Shown here: piece after piece, positions 1-6,180 of the stretch
Position numbering within the stretch: the stretch's first letter is position 1
Layout: each line of letters begins with the position of its first letter
DNA from: Flavobacteriales bacterium
GTDB taxonomy: Bacteria; Bacteroidota; Bacteroidia; Flavobacteriales_D; Parvicellaceae
DNA length: 6,584 nucleotides
Direction: 5' to 3'
NCBI GenBank assembly: GCA_027047735.1
Contig: JALTUD010000250.1
Location: forward strand, 1-6,584
The notes under the pieces: generated by a model
Seen by the model: the letters and a program-made list of their open reading frames with translations, nothing else
Databases searched by the model: none
Told to the model about the DNA's origin: nothing
Made by a program: the position numbers and the translations under genes

Positions 1-10
1 AATAGACGGT

Positions 11-142
11 ATAAAGCGTTTTTTGATTCCTTATCCGTCTTCATAAAAATTTTCCATAGCTGGTGCTATGCAAAATTTTTATTCATCGTCTAAGAAACCA
101 AAAATTCACTTTCTATCCGCCAATTTCACTCGCGTTAGGGAT
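11..142. repeat. Tandem structured repeat, copy A
   Basis: This is the first of two direct copies lying exactly 162 bases apart (28-142 matches 190-304 without any gap, 85 of 115 positions by my count; weaker similarity extends left to about 11). Within it, 43-53 pairs with 72-82 over 11 bp, and CATAGC (55-60) pairs with GCTATG (65-70) around a TGGT loop, with one C-C mismatch between the stems. The 16 bases 81-96 are identical in both copies and are not part of the hairpin. At the right end, GTTAGGGAT (134-142) forms a second perfect hairpin with ATCCCTAAC (146-154); this replaces the sequence that continues the element in copy B, so copy A looks like a 5' partial copy. The functional strand is not determined. 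Confidence 0.8.
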
Positions 143-172
143 CGTATCCCTAACACAGTTAATCTAAGTACA

Positions 173-304
173 ATAAAATGTTTTTACTATCCTTATACTT
201 CTTCATATTTTATTTCCGTAGCTAGGGCTACGCAAAGAAAATATTCATCGTCTAAGAATACTAAATTCCATTTTCTTTGCACTTATTTCAACTGCGTTAG
301 GGAT
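173..304. repeat. Tandem structured repeat, copy B
   Basis: This is the second copy of the 162-base-period repeat. Its hairpin is at the same place as in copy A: 205-215 pairs with 234-244 (10 of 11 positions, one A-G mismatch), and CGTAGC (217-222) pairs with GCTACG (227-232) around a TAGG loop. Relative to copy A, four A-T pairs have become T-A and one A-T pair has become G-C, always with the partner base changed too, so the pairing rather than the sequence is kept. Unlike copy A, this copy continues past GCGTTAGGGAT into the module at 294-431. Confidence 0.8.
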
Positions 305-431
305 AGGAGCGGCATCCTTTTGGTTTGTTTGCTTTATGCAAACCAAAAGATATAGCGGATAGCCCGACCTCAAAAAGCAAAAAACACGTTCCTTGTAAAG
401 GAATGTGTTTTTTTGCTTTTTGAGGGAACGC
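190..431 (+). ncRNA. Candidate structured RNA / flavobacterial intergenic element
   Basis: Copy B plus the following module can be drawn as one folded unit. GCGTT (294-298) pairs with AACGC (427-431) and closes a junction. Inside, GGCATC (311-316) pairs with GATaGCC (358-364) with one bulged A. CTTTTGGTTTG (317-327) pairs perfectly with CAAACCAAAAG (339-349). The long hairpin at 368-425 forms the last arm. From memory, GCGTTAGGGAT, GGCATCC and ATAGCGGATAGCCCGACC resemble a sequence scattered between genes in many Flavobacteriia, and the described Flavo-1 RNA motif is the closest named candidate; I could not test this. The plus strand is preferred only because that remembered motif reads this way; the stems form on either strand and no plus-strand promoter is evident. 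It could instead be a non-transcribed mobile repeat. Confidence 0.45.
368..425 (-). terminator. Long hairpin terminator, probably bidirectional
   Basis: Bases 368-392 pair with 400-425 over 25 positions around a 7-base loop, with one bulged T (408) and one G-T pair. The inner GC-containing part (CACGTTCC with GGAATGTG) is followed by 6-7 T on either strand, so the inner hairpin plus T-run is a textbook factor-independent terminator both ways; the outer part (CCTCAAAAAGC with GCTTTTTGAGG) extends the stem. On the minus strand it begins 21 bases past the stop codon of the TPR-like gene and is the natural end of the rng-coaX operon. It is also the last arm of the structured element to its left. 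Confidence 0.88.
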
Positions 432-445
432 CCAAATTATACTAA

Positions 446-1741
446 TTAATCAACTGAACGAACCGTTGTGCTTTCTCCCCAACATTTTACGCTTACGGTT
501 TGTCCTACTTTGTACTCGTTTAGGAATAGATCCGATTTGCCCGGTAGTCTGTTTTTCCATGCTGCTATGGTTGATGAACTGATACAACCGCTTGCCTTTT
601 TAGCGTAGTCGATGGCTAAACTGTAAACGAAACCGACTTCTATTTTGTTGTTTCCGCAAGATGGTGCTGACATAGCTATTGCTCTGGCTATGATGGCGTT
701 GGCTTTACATTTGTCTTTCATTTTTTTTGCGTAAGATACAGCTGATTTGTAGCTCCCTCTTGATAGTTCGATGCTTGCTAATCGTTCGTATAGTTTGGCT
801 TTTTCTTCTTCGTTGTCGGTAAGGGTTAATCCTTCGTCGTAATATTTTTTTGCTTCTTTGTATTTTTTGTTGCTGTACCAATAGTTTCCGATACTAATGG
901 CTGATTCTGCTGTTGGTTCTGCTGCGTGTATTTTAGAAGCTAAACTGATGTAAAATTCACTAGAGTTACATTTTCTGCCGTCTAGCATTTTTACTGCTTT
1001 TTTTATCAAGTCCATATCTTCCGGATTTGCTTCTATCTTAGGTTTGTAAAGCTCTTCTAATTTATCGCAACTCGCACATGGTGCAACTTTTTGATCTAAG
1101 TATTCTTGAGCTTTGATGTATCCGTTTTTCTTTTTTTCGTTGTCGGCATAGTGTTTAATGTTGTAGTCGGCAATTTCTGAAAGTTTTTCGTATTCTTCCA
1201 AAAGCAAATCACAATCGGCTTTTTTGTGACCTACCATATAATAAGCTGCCATCATTTCTTTTGAAATCCATGTTGCTTTGACTTTTTCTTTTGGGTATTG
1301 AACTAGTCCTTTTTTTAACAAATTAAAGGCCTGTTCGTACTCTGTTTTGGGTTTGTATTGAACTAAATCCGCTCCTTTTTTTACTTGAATTTCGTAACAA
1401 TCTCCAAAATTTTCTACCCACAAATCGTATATCATAAAAACGGTATCGGCATAAGCTTTTTTCTTTTCCGGGTCTTTCTCTTTTTTTAGTGCTTTTTTGT
1501 ACATATAAACACCGTGTGAATATAAAACGGGTTTGTATTTTGGAGCTGCTTTTTGAGCATCCCACCAAAAAGACCTTGCGTCTGCGTAGTTTTTTTGTTT
1601 AAACGGTTCGGCGTAAAGCGATATTTTCGCTTTTCCGTCTTCAGGATTCGCTCCGTAGTTAGCTTCTGTCTTTTTTACACATTCTTGACTTATGGCTAAA
1701 CTTCCCGTTAATAAAGCTAATAATGTAAGTATATTCTTCAT
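446..1741 (-). CDS. Exported TPR-like protein of unknown function
   Basis: A 431-residue protein. Residues 1-18 look like a signal peptide (Lys2, hydrophobic 4-17, likely cut after Ala-Ile-Ser), so the mature protein should be in the periplasm or on the envelope. The rest is rich in Lys, Tyr, Ala and Glu and predicted mostly helical. Residues about 280-346 look like two tetratricopeptide-type hairpins (GNYWYSNKKYKEAKKYYDEG, then ERLASIELSRGSYKSAVSYA), with weaker repeats likely earlier, for example around 50-66. The pair Cys222/Cys225 (PCASC) may form a disulphide. The C-terminus (YKVGQTVSVKCWGESTTVR) is not TPR-like and looks like a small beta tail. TPR proteins usually hold partners; no enzyme motif is visible. 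It is the last gene of the operon, 25 bases after the outer-membrane protein, which suggests an envelope role. The ATG start is fixed by the signal peptide. Confidence 0.85.
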   Translation of the reverse strand: MKNILTLLALLTGSLAISQECVKKTEANYGANPEDGKAKISLYAEPFKQKNYADARSFWWDAQKAAPKYKPVLYSHGVYMYKKALKKEKDPEKKKAYADTVFMIYDLWVENFGDCYEIQVKKGADLVQYKPKTEYEQAFNLLKKGLVQYPKEKVKATWISKEMMAAYYMVGHKKADCDLLLEEYEKLSEIADYNIKHYADNEKKKNGYIKAQEYLDQKVAPCASCDKLEELYKPKIEANPEDMDLIKKAVKMLDGRKCNSSEFYISLASKIHAAEPTAESAISIGNYWYSNKKYKEAKKYYDEGLTLTDNEEEKAKLYERLASIELSRGSYKSAVSYAKKMKDKCKANAIIARAIAMSAPSCGNNKIEVGFVYSLAIDYAKKASGCISSSTIAAWKNRLPGKSDLFLNEYKVGQTVSVKCWGESTTVRSVD

Positions 1742-1766
1742 TTTCTCTTGTTTTTATTAAAATTGT

Positions 1767-3101
1767 TTAATCGTATTTACGTTTTCTAAACCATCTATCG
1801 TAATTGGTAGGTGCTAAAGAGAACCCAATGTAAATTTTTATATATCTGTCTTGAACTAGTCCGTTATTAATGGTTCCGTATTGTCCTAATTGAACGCCTA
1901 CGTCAGCAGATGAAAAAGTTCTTGAACTTAGTAACGGTGCGGATACTCCAAAACTTATGCCATTATCCTTAATTTGTGTTTGATTGATTTTAATATTACT
2001 GTTGGAAGTCCATATTCCGAAACGGTAGGTTGATTTATTAAAAACGGAACGACTTTTATTGTTCCATTCTCTCATTGGAGTTGGAGTATAACTCATGCCC
2101 AATGTTATTTTAGACTGGTTAACCATTTCCGGAAGTGTAGTAGTCGTTCCTTCTATTGTTTCTTTGTAGTTTTTCCAGTTAGCTTTGTCAAATTGCAGGG
2201 ATATGGTTAGCTTATTATTAATTAGGGCAGAAAAACCTATTTTTAATTGTGACGGAAGGTTAACCTTCCCTTTTATGTTTTCTGCGTATTCTACGGTGTC
2301 AATGGATTCCTCTACAACGACATATTTATATTTGAAATTGTAGGCGTAGAAATCTTTGGTTAAAGATAGCGAACTGTTTAAGGTGTAATCTATTCCGAAT
2401 TGTAAGGTTAGGTTTTTATTCTTTTTGTATTTATAATGCAGTCCTATATCGAAATTAAAACCGCTAAATGTTTTGAAGTTATTTACTTTTGAGTTGTACA
2501 GGTTAGAGTTATTAAATATTACACTTCTGTTGTTTTCAATCGTTCCGAAAATATAAGATGAATTTAGACCTAAAGAAACCACATTGCTGTCTCCTTTGTT
2601 AACGATTTGCCTGGCAAAACCGACAAAGACTCTGTTGAGTCCTCCAATACCTTTGTAATTATAACGCACAGAATCTCCTCCGACAACTCCATACGAGTTC
2701 ATATCATATCCAACGGTTGAATATGGAGTTAAACCAAAGGCTGCTCCACTTCTTTTTCCAATAGGTAACCCCAAAGCAAAATTTCTTAATGAAACGGTTT
2801 TCTTATTTACTTTTCCGTTTGGTGAGGATAGTTGTTGAACCCTAATAAAACTTCCGACATCAAAAACAGGTTTATACTGAATAAATCCGGCAAAGGAAGC
2901 AGGATTTGATAAATTAACATGGTTGATTTCAGATAAAGATACTGAAGCATTTCCCATACCAAAATAGGTAGCGTTTGTTCTTGTGGTAATTTCTCCTAAT
3001 CCGTATCTGGTATAAGGAGAACTATTCAGTTGCTGAGCTATGTACTCTATGCTGAATAAAGTCAGAAACGATATTAATAGATATTGGGTTATTTTATTCA
3101 T
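1767..3101 (-). CDS. Outer-membrane beta-barrel protein, FadL/OmpP1-like
   Basis: A 444-residue protein. A signal peptide covers about residues 1-22 (MNKITQ, hydrophobic 7-21, probable cut after Tyr-Ile-Ala). After it come SSPYTRYGLGEI (27-38), FGMGNASVSL (47-56) and NLSNPASF (63-70), an N-terminal pattern I associate with FadL/OmpP1-like barrels of Bacteroidota. The body alternates polar and hydrophobic residues in the manner of transmembrane beta strands, with many Asn, Ser, Tyr and Gly. The last strand YIKIYIGFSLA is followed by a short basic tail ending WFRKRKYD, as seen in flavobacterial relatives. The likely site is the outer membrane, perhaps as a channel for hydrophobic compounds; substrate is unknown. 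The ATG lies inside the end of coaX (8-base overlap), which suggests coupled translation. Residues 210-290 are aromatic-rich, probably strands with loops. The family call is by pattern, not by search. Confidence 0.8.
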   Translation of the reverse strand: MNKITQYLLISFLTLFSIEYIAQQLNSSPYTRYGLGEITTRTNATYFGMGNASVSLSEINHVNLSNPASFAGFIQYKPVFDVGSFIRVQQLSSPNGKVNKKTVSLRNFALGLPIGKRSGAAFGLTPYSTVGYDMNSYGVVGGDSVRYNYKGIGGLNRVFVGFARQIVNKGDSNVVSLGLNSSYIFGTIENNRSVIFNNSNLYNSKVNNFKTFSGFNFDIGLHYKYKKNKNLTLQFGIDYTLNSSLSLTKDFYAYNFKYKYVVVEESIDTVEYAENIKGKVNLPSQLKIGFSALINNKLTISLQFDKANWKNYKETIEGTTTTLPEMVNQSKITLGMSYTPTPMREWNNKSRSVFNKSTYRFGIWTSNSNIKINQTQIKDNGISFGVSAPLLSSRTFSSADVGVQLGQYGTINNGLVQDRYIKIYIGFSLAPTNYDRWFRKRKYD

Positions 3102-3816
3102 TGTAATCTAAAATTATTTTCAACCCTTTCAGTGTTAGGTTTTCATCTGCAAAGATGCTGTTTTTTTGTGAGATTTCCTCATTTTTGAAATAAGATAAAT
3201 CTCCCCCGGTCAAAAAGATATTTAATTGATTGTATTCTTTTTCATAAGAATTTACAAATCCTTTAATTTCCTGTAATATACCTTGGTAAACACCTGTAAT
3301 CATAGAAGATTTTGTACTGTTTCCTGAAAGATGTTTTGTTGTTTCGTTTTGGTACAACGGTAAATTCGCAGTAAAATTATGTAGGGCTTGATATCTCATG
3401 TTGAAGCCGGGAGATATAAGTCCTCCGATATATTGTTTTTTATCGGTGATAAAATCAATTTTCAAACAAGTTCCTACGTCTATAACCAAGGAATTTCCTT
3501 TCTTTAGAGTTGAAGCTGCAACTACATTTGCAAGCCGGTCGTTTCCAAGTGTTTTTGGTGTTGCGTAGTGATTTTCTATTGGAATTTTGGTATTGTAATC
3601 CAACAACAACGGAGCAGACAATATAGATATCACTTTTTTTGTAAACGATTGAGTTCTAACAGAACTTACAATACTACTTACCTTTTTATAATTGCTTACA
3701 AAACTTAGAAATTCATCATCATTTTCAAATCGCAGAGTCTGTTGAATACGCTCATCTTGATAGAGTACGACTTTACTCGATGTATTCCCAATATCAACGA
3801 TAAGTTGTTGATGCAT
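3094..3816 (-). CDS. coaX: Type III pantothenate kinase
   Basis: A 240-residue enzyme, slightly short but within the usual size of CoaX. It phosphorylates pantothenate to 4'-phosphopantothenate with ATP, the first step of coenzyme A synthesis, in the cytoplasm. The ASKHA-fold phosphate loop is DIGNTSSK (8-15). The type III signature is YATPKTLGNDR (84-94), with Asp93 the expected catalytic base. The second acidic motif is VIDVGTCLKIDF (111-122), where Cys-Leu replaces the more common Ala-Xaa. GGLISPGF (131-138) and LTGGD (202-206) complete the nucleotide and substrate pockets. Type III enzymes are known to be insensitive to CoA feedback and to require a monovalent cation. It starts 1 base after the rng stop and overlaps the next gene by 8 bases, so it is translated as part of one operon. 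Upstream rng and downstream envelope genes have no obvious metabolic link. Confidence 0.96.
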   Translation of the reverse strand: MHQQLIVDIGNTSSKVVLYQDERIQQTLRFENDDEFLSFVSNYKKVSSIVSSVRTQSFTKKVISILSAPLLLDYNTKIPIENHYATPKTLGNDRLANVVAASTLKKGNSLVIDVGTCLKIDFITDKKQYIGGLISPGFNMRYQALHNFTANLPLYQNETTKHLSGNSTKSSMITGVYQGILQEIKGFVNSYEKEYNQLNIFLTGGDLSYFKNEEISQKNSIFADENLTLKGLKIILDYNE

Positions 3817-3817
3817 A

Positions 3818-5368
3818 TCAAATTTGTATGGGTTCGTTCTTTGCGTTCACAAAATTATATTCTAACAAATGATAGTCTTCAACACCTTTAATAGGAATCC
3901 ATTTCTTGTAATTAATAAACCACATACGTTGAATACTTTTGATACCTCTTTTCAGATACGCTTCGATAAAAGGATGAACATTTAAAGTTAAATCTCCTCC
4001 TTTATACTCTTCCATATAGTATCTTAGGTTATTCTCAATTTCATCGACGATTAACATAGAAGATTCTACCTCTCCCGTACCTTTACAAGCAGGACAAGTT
4101 TCTGTTGTTTTGATGTCGGTTACCGGTCTTACACGTTGTCGAGTGAGTTCTATTACACCAAACTTTGAAGGAGGAATAATATTATGTTTAGCACGGTCAC
4201 CACGCATCGCTTCTTTTAATGTTTCAAAGAGTTTGTGGTTGTGCTCTTTTTTATACATATCAATAAAGTCGATGGCAATAATCCCCCCCATATCTCGTAA
4301 ACGCAAGATTCTGGCGATTTCTTTTGCTACCTCAATATTCGTTTCAAAAGCATTCTGTTCTTGATTTTGGTCGCTTGACTTTCTGTTTCCGGAATTGACA
4401 TCAATGACGTGCATGGCTTCTGTGTGTTCGATAATCAAATAAGCACCGGAATTAAGCATTACTTTTTTACCGAATGAAGCCTTTATTTGTTTCGTTATTC
4501 CGTATTGTTCAAATATATTAACCTTACCGTTGTAAAGTTTTACAATATTCGCCTTTTGAGGAGCAATAGTTTCTACATACGTCTTAATTTCTTCGTATAA
4601 TTTTTCATCATCAATTAAAACGCTGGTAAATTCTTCAGTAAGAATATCTCTCAATACTGTTGAGGTTCTATTCATTTCACCAAATACACGTTTTACGGGA
4701 GTTGCGTTTTTCAACTCTTCGTGCATCTTTTTCCATTTAGACATTAAATCCGTCATGTCTTGGTCAAGATCGGCTACTTTTTTGTTTTGAGCAACGGTAC
4801 GAATAATAACACCAAAGTTTTTGGGTTTTATGCTTGAAATCAAACGTCTTAAACGTTCTCTTTCACCGGCATCTTTAATCTTTTGTGAAATAGATATTTT
4901 ATCCGAAAACGGGACAAGAACCAAATATCGTCCGGGAAGTGTAACTTCAGCACTGAGACGAGGTCCTTTAGTGGAAATTGGTTCTTTAGCAATTTGAACC
5001 GTAATTAGTTGATTAGTAGAAAGTACATCTTTAATCTTTCCATTTTTATCAATATCTTTTTCTATTTTATTATACTGTAAGTTTGGAGTCTTTTGCGTAC
5101 CCTTTATGGTGTCTGCAAAATATTTCTTCATAGAAAGATACTGAGGCCCTAAGTCTAAATAATGCAGAAAAGCATCTTTTTCGTAGCCTACGTCAACGAA
5201 AGCGGCATTTAAGCTTGGTACGATTTTTTTTACCTTACCAAGGTATATATCACCTACTGCAAAATCGCTATTTAACTTCTCTTTATGTAATTCAATGAGT
5301 TTTTTGTCCTCTAAGAGAGCGATATCAACTTCAGTAGGCTTCGAATGTATTATTAATTCGTAACTCAC
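3818..5368 (-). CDS. rng: Ribonuclease G/E family endoribonuclease
   Basis: A 516-residue protein with the GTG start chosen here. It cuts single-stranded RNA in rRNA maturation and mRNA decay. The family layout is complete: an S1 RNA-binding domain near residues 37-135 (VGDIYLGKV, AAFVDVGYEKDAFLHY); RLSAEVTLPGRYLVL (137-151); a 5'-sensor Arg-Thr at 190-191 (VIIRT); catalytic metal ligands in IDVNSGN (Asp323) and IDFIDM (Asp367); and the zinc-link CPACKGTG (Cys425, Cys428). There is no long disordered scaffold after the catalytic core, so it is RNase G-sized. An in-frame TTG at 5425 would add 19 residues, but they lack family character, while VSYELIIHS lines up with the usual flavobacterial start MNKELIIRS. 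No ATG is available upstream, and an in-frame TGA lies just before the TTG. It is the first gene of the four-gene operon. Confidence 0.95.
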   Translation of the reverse strand: MSYELIIHSKPTEVDIALLEDKKLIELHKEKLNSDFAVGDIYLGKVKKIVPSLNAAFVDVGYEKDAFLHYLDLGPQYLSMKKYFADTIKGTQKTPNLQYNKIEKDIDKNGKIKDVLSTNQLITVQIAKEPISTKGPRLSAEVTLPGRYLVLVPFSDKISISQKIKDAGERERLRRLISSIKPKNFGVIIRTVAQNKKVADLDQDMTDLMSKWKKMHEELKNATPVKRVFGEMNRTSTVLRDILTEEFTSVLIDDEKLYEEIKTYVETIAPQKANIVKLYNGKVNIFEQYGITKQIKASFGKKVMLNSGAYLIIEHTEAMHVIDVNSGNRKSSDQNQEQNAFETNIEVAKEIARILRLRDMGGIIAIDFIDMYKKEHNHKLFETLKEAMRGDRAKHNIIPPSKFGVIELTRQRVRPVTDIKTTETCPACKGTGEVESSMLIVDEIENNLRYYMEEYKGGDLTLNVHPFIEAYLKRGIKSIQRMWFINYKKWIPIKGVEDYHLLEYNFVNAKNEPIQI

Positions 5369-5495
5369 GTTCAATTTGTTTTGTTCAAGAAAGAAATGAT
5401 AAAAGTTTGAAGGTTTTTTATTCAACTGAGTTCTTTCTACTCATTGAAAATCCATTAATTGGAAGGACTTTATTAGGATTGATTTAACCCGAATA

Positions 5496-5520
5496 AAGCA
5501 CAATGTTATAACAAGTGCTT
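5496..5520. promoter_or_regulatory. Nested dyad in the putative rng leader
   Basis: AAGCAC (5496-5501) and GTGCTT (5515-5520) are inverted repeats. Between them is the perfect 10-base palindrome TGTTATAACA (5504-5513), offset by one base from the outer centre. It could be a protein-binding site in DNA, or a 6-bp RNA stem with a 13-base loop in the rng leader. No known regulator is recognised. Confidence 0.45.
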
Positions 5521-5528
5521 AAAACTTT

Positions 5529-5541
5529 GTTGTATTACAAC
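5529..5541. promoter_or_regulatory. Perfect 13-base dyad GTTGTATTACAAC
   Basis: Six base pairs are mirrored around a single central T (5535), too tight for an RNA hairpin without opening pairs, so it reads more like a DNA operator. It lies about 50 bases downstream of the candidate rng transcription start, on the minus strand. Chance occurrence in AT-rich sequence cannot be excluded. Confidence 0.35.
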
Positions 5542-5598
5542 TTTATATATAGCCATTTACAACACCTATTTAGTTGAGATCCAATCTGAGAATAAATT

Positions 5599-5628
5599 CA
5601 AAGATAACACTTCATTAACTAAAATAAA
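5599..5628 (-). promoter_or_regulatory. rng: Candidate Bacteroidota-type promoter for the rng operon
   Basis: On the minus strand, 5599-5606 reads TATCTTTG, an exact match to the Bacteroidota -7 consensus TAnnTTTG. TTTA (5625-5628) sits 18 bases upstream as a near match to the -33 box TTTG, the same arrangement and spacing as at the HU promoter. By eye it is the only exact TAnnTTTG on the minus strand between the mini-protein gene and rng. Transcription would start near 5593, giving a leader of about 225 nt before the GTG. Confidence 0.55.
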
Positions 5629-5678
5629 CACTTTACAATACATCAAAATCTTGTAAAACCGGTGTTCTTTTGTCCTTT

Positions 5679-5723
5679 ACTATTTATAGATTTTATACTA
5701 TTTTTATAGATTTTAACTATTTA
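5679..5723. repeat. AT-rich tandem repeat, about 2.4 units of 18-19 bases
   Basis: Unit 1 (5679-5696) reads ACTATTTATAGATTTTAT, unit 2 (5697-5715) is the same with a few extra T, and a partial third unit ACTATTTA follows (5716-5723). It lies 50 bases upstream of the candidate rng promoter -33 box, where it could act as an A/T-rich upstream element or bind HU-like proteins; this is inference. Confidence 0.6.
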
Positions 5724-5762
5724 AACATTGAAACAAACCTTATAAAGCGTTTTTTCAATGTT
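5724..5762. repeat. Inverted repeat enclosing a 15-mer shared with the left end
   Basis: AACATTGAAA (5724-5733) is a perfect inverted repeat of TTTCAATGTT (5753-5762), spaced by 19 bases. Inside and overlapping the right arm is TATAAAGCGTTTTTT (5741-5755), identical to 10-24, where a 6-bp inverted repeat (AGACGG at 4-9, CCGTCT at 35-40) also surrounds it. A one-mismatch version is at 6549-6563. Possibly a scattered element end; function unknown. Confidence 0.55.
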
Positions 5763-5951
5763 CAAATGGTATTACTCACAAAAAAATGTAAGTACAAGAC
5801 CCTTCGGCTCTATAATTAAACATAAAGTCGGTGTAAGAATAGCTTGATATACAAACAAATAAAGGGCAATACACCCTCTTACTTCATTTATACAAAACTC
5901 GTGCTTACTTTCTATACACTAACGTATAACATGCTACCTAACAAACAAACA

Positions 5952-5987
5952 CAAACTTATACCCGGCATAAACCAAGTATAAGTTTG
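5952..5987 (-). terminator. Hairpin, probable terminator of the HU/mini-protein unit
   Basis: CAAACTTATAC (5952-5962) and GTATAAGTTTG (5977-5987) are perfect 11-base inverted repeats with a 14-base loop. It begins 73 bases past the mini-protein stop codon on the minus strand and is followed there by the T-rich TGTTTGTTTGTTAGG. The stem is AT-rich and the T-run is broken by G, so termination may be weak. Confidence 0.5.
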
Positions 5988-6060
5988 CTAATACTAGAAT
6001 ACTGTCATAAGTATAAAATACAACAAGTATTACATAGCCCTAATAAATCAAAAAAAAGAA

Positions 6061-6153
6061 TTATTTTTTCTTCTTATGACGATTTTTTCTCAAACGTTTT
6101 TTTCGTTTGTGAGTTGCTATCTTATGTCTTTTTCTTTTTTTACCACTTGGCAT
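6061..6153 (-). CDS. 30-residue highly basic mini-protein, putative ribosome-associated
   Basis: ATG at 6153 to TAA at 6061 encodes 30 residues beginning MPSGKKRKRHKIATHKRKKR and ending RHKKKK. Twelve Lys, six Arg and three His make up 21 of 30 residues, with no acidic residue, so it must bind nucleic acid if stable. I recall near-identical MPSGKKRKRHK proteins in many Bacteroidota, often beside HU and rng, which argues that it is a real conserved gene and not noise. The size and charge resemble very small ribosomal proteins such as bS22 or the AURKAIP1/COX24 (mS38-like) family; a new protein, bL38, is known in the Flavobacterium ribosome, but I cannot tell whether this is it. It starts 27 bases after the HU stop, with no promoter of its own in the gap, so it is probably co-transcribed with HU. 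Many gene finders would skip it for length. Confidence 0.85.
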   Translation of the reverse strand: MPSGKKRKRHKIATHKRKKRLRKNRHKKKK

Positions 6154-6180
6154 AATATATAATATTTTTATTGTTAATAA

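Larger units (their letters stand above)
5369..6060. other. Gene-poor spacer of about 690 bases between the mini-protein gene and rng
   Basis: No open frame here has protein-like composition, and I see no tRNA. The stretch holds, from right to left, a terminator-like hairpin (5952-5987), plain AT-rich sequence (5763-5951) with nothing I can assign, an inverted repeat (5724-5762), an 18-19-base tandem repeat (5679-5723), a candidate promoter (5599-5628), and two dyads (5529-5541 and 5496-5520) in what would be the rng leader. It is long for the space between these neighbouring housekeeping genes and may include the remains of an inserted element. Confidence 0.7.

Noticed and set aside
68..355. 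Plus-strand open frame of 95 codons
   Set aside because: It runs straight through the two tandem hairpins, the two halves resemble each other only because of the DNA repeat, the composition is not protein-like, and compensated stem changes show selection on folding instead.
1..436. CRISPR array or insertion sequence
   Set aside because: There are only two units, the whole unit is similar instead of short repeats with unique spacers, and no transposase or target-site duplication is seen.
1323..1568. Minus-strand open frame of 81 codons
   Set aside because: It is an overlapping frame of the TPR-like gene with no features of its own.
4110..4364. Plus-strand open frame of 84 codons
   Set aside because: It is antisense to the catalytic core of rng, with every family motif in rng intact.
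5496..5570. Integron attC-like site
   Set aside because: TATAACAAGTGC recalls attC ends, but the expected pair of core sites and extrahelical-base pattern could not be laid out, and there is no integrase or cassette nearby.
5794..5812. Small CTTCGG hairpin
   Set aside because: Only about five pairs with a C-C mismatch can be formed; too weak to call.
5844..6155. Plus-strand open frame of 103 codons
   Set aside because: It covers the spacer and the antisense of the basic mini-protein; its Phe-rich end is the complement of Lys codons. No promoter or protein family is seen.
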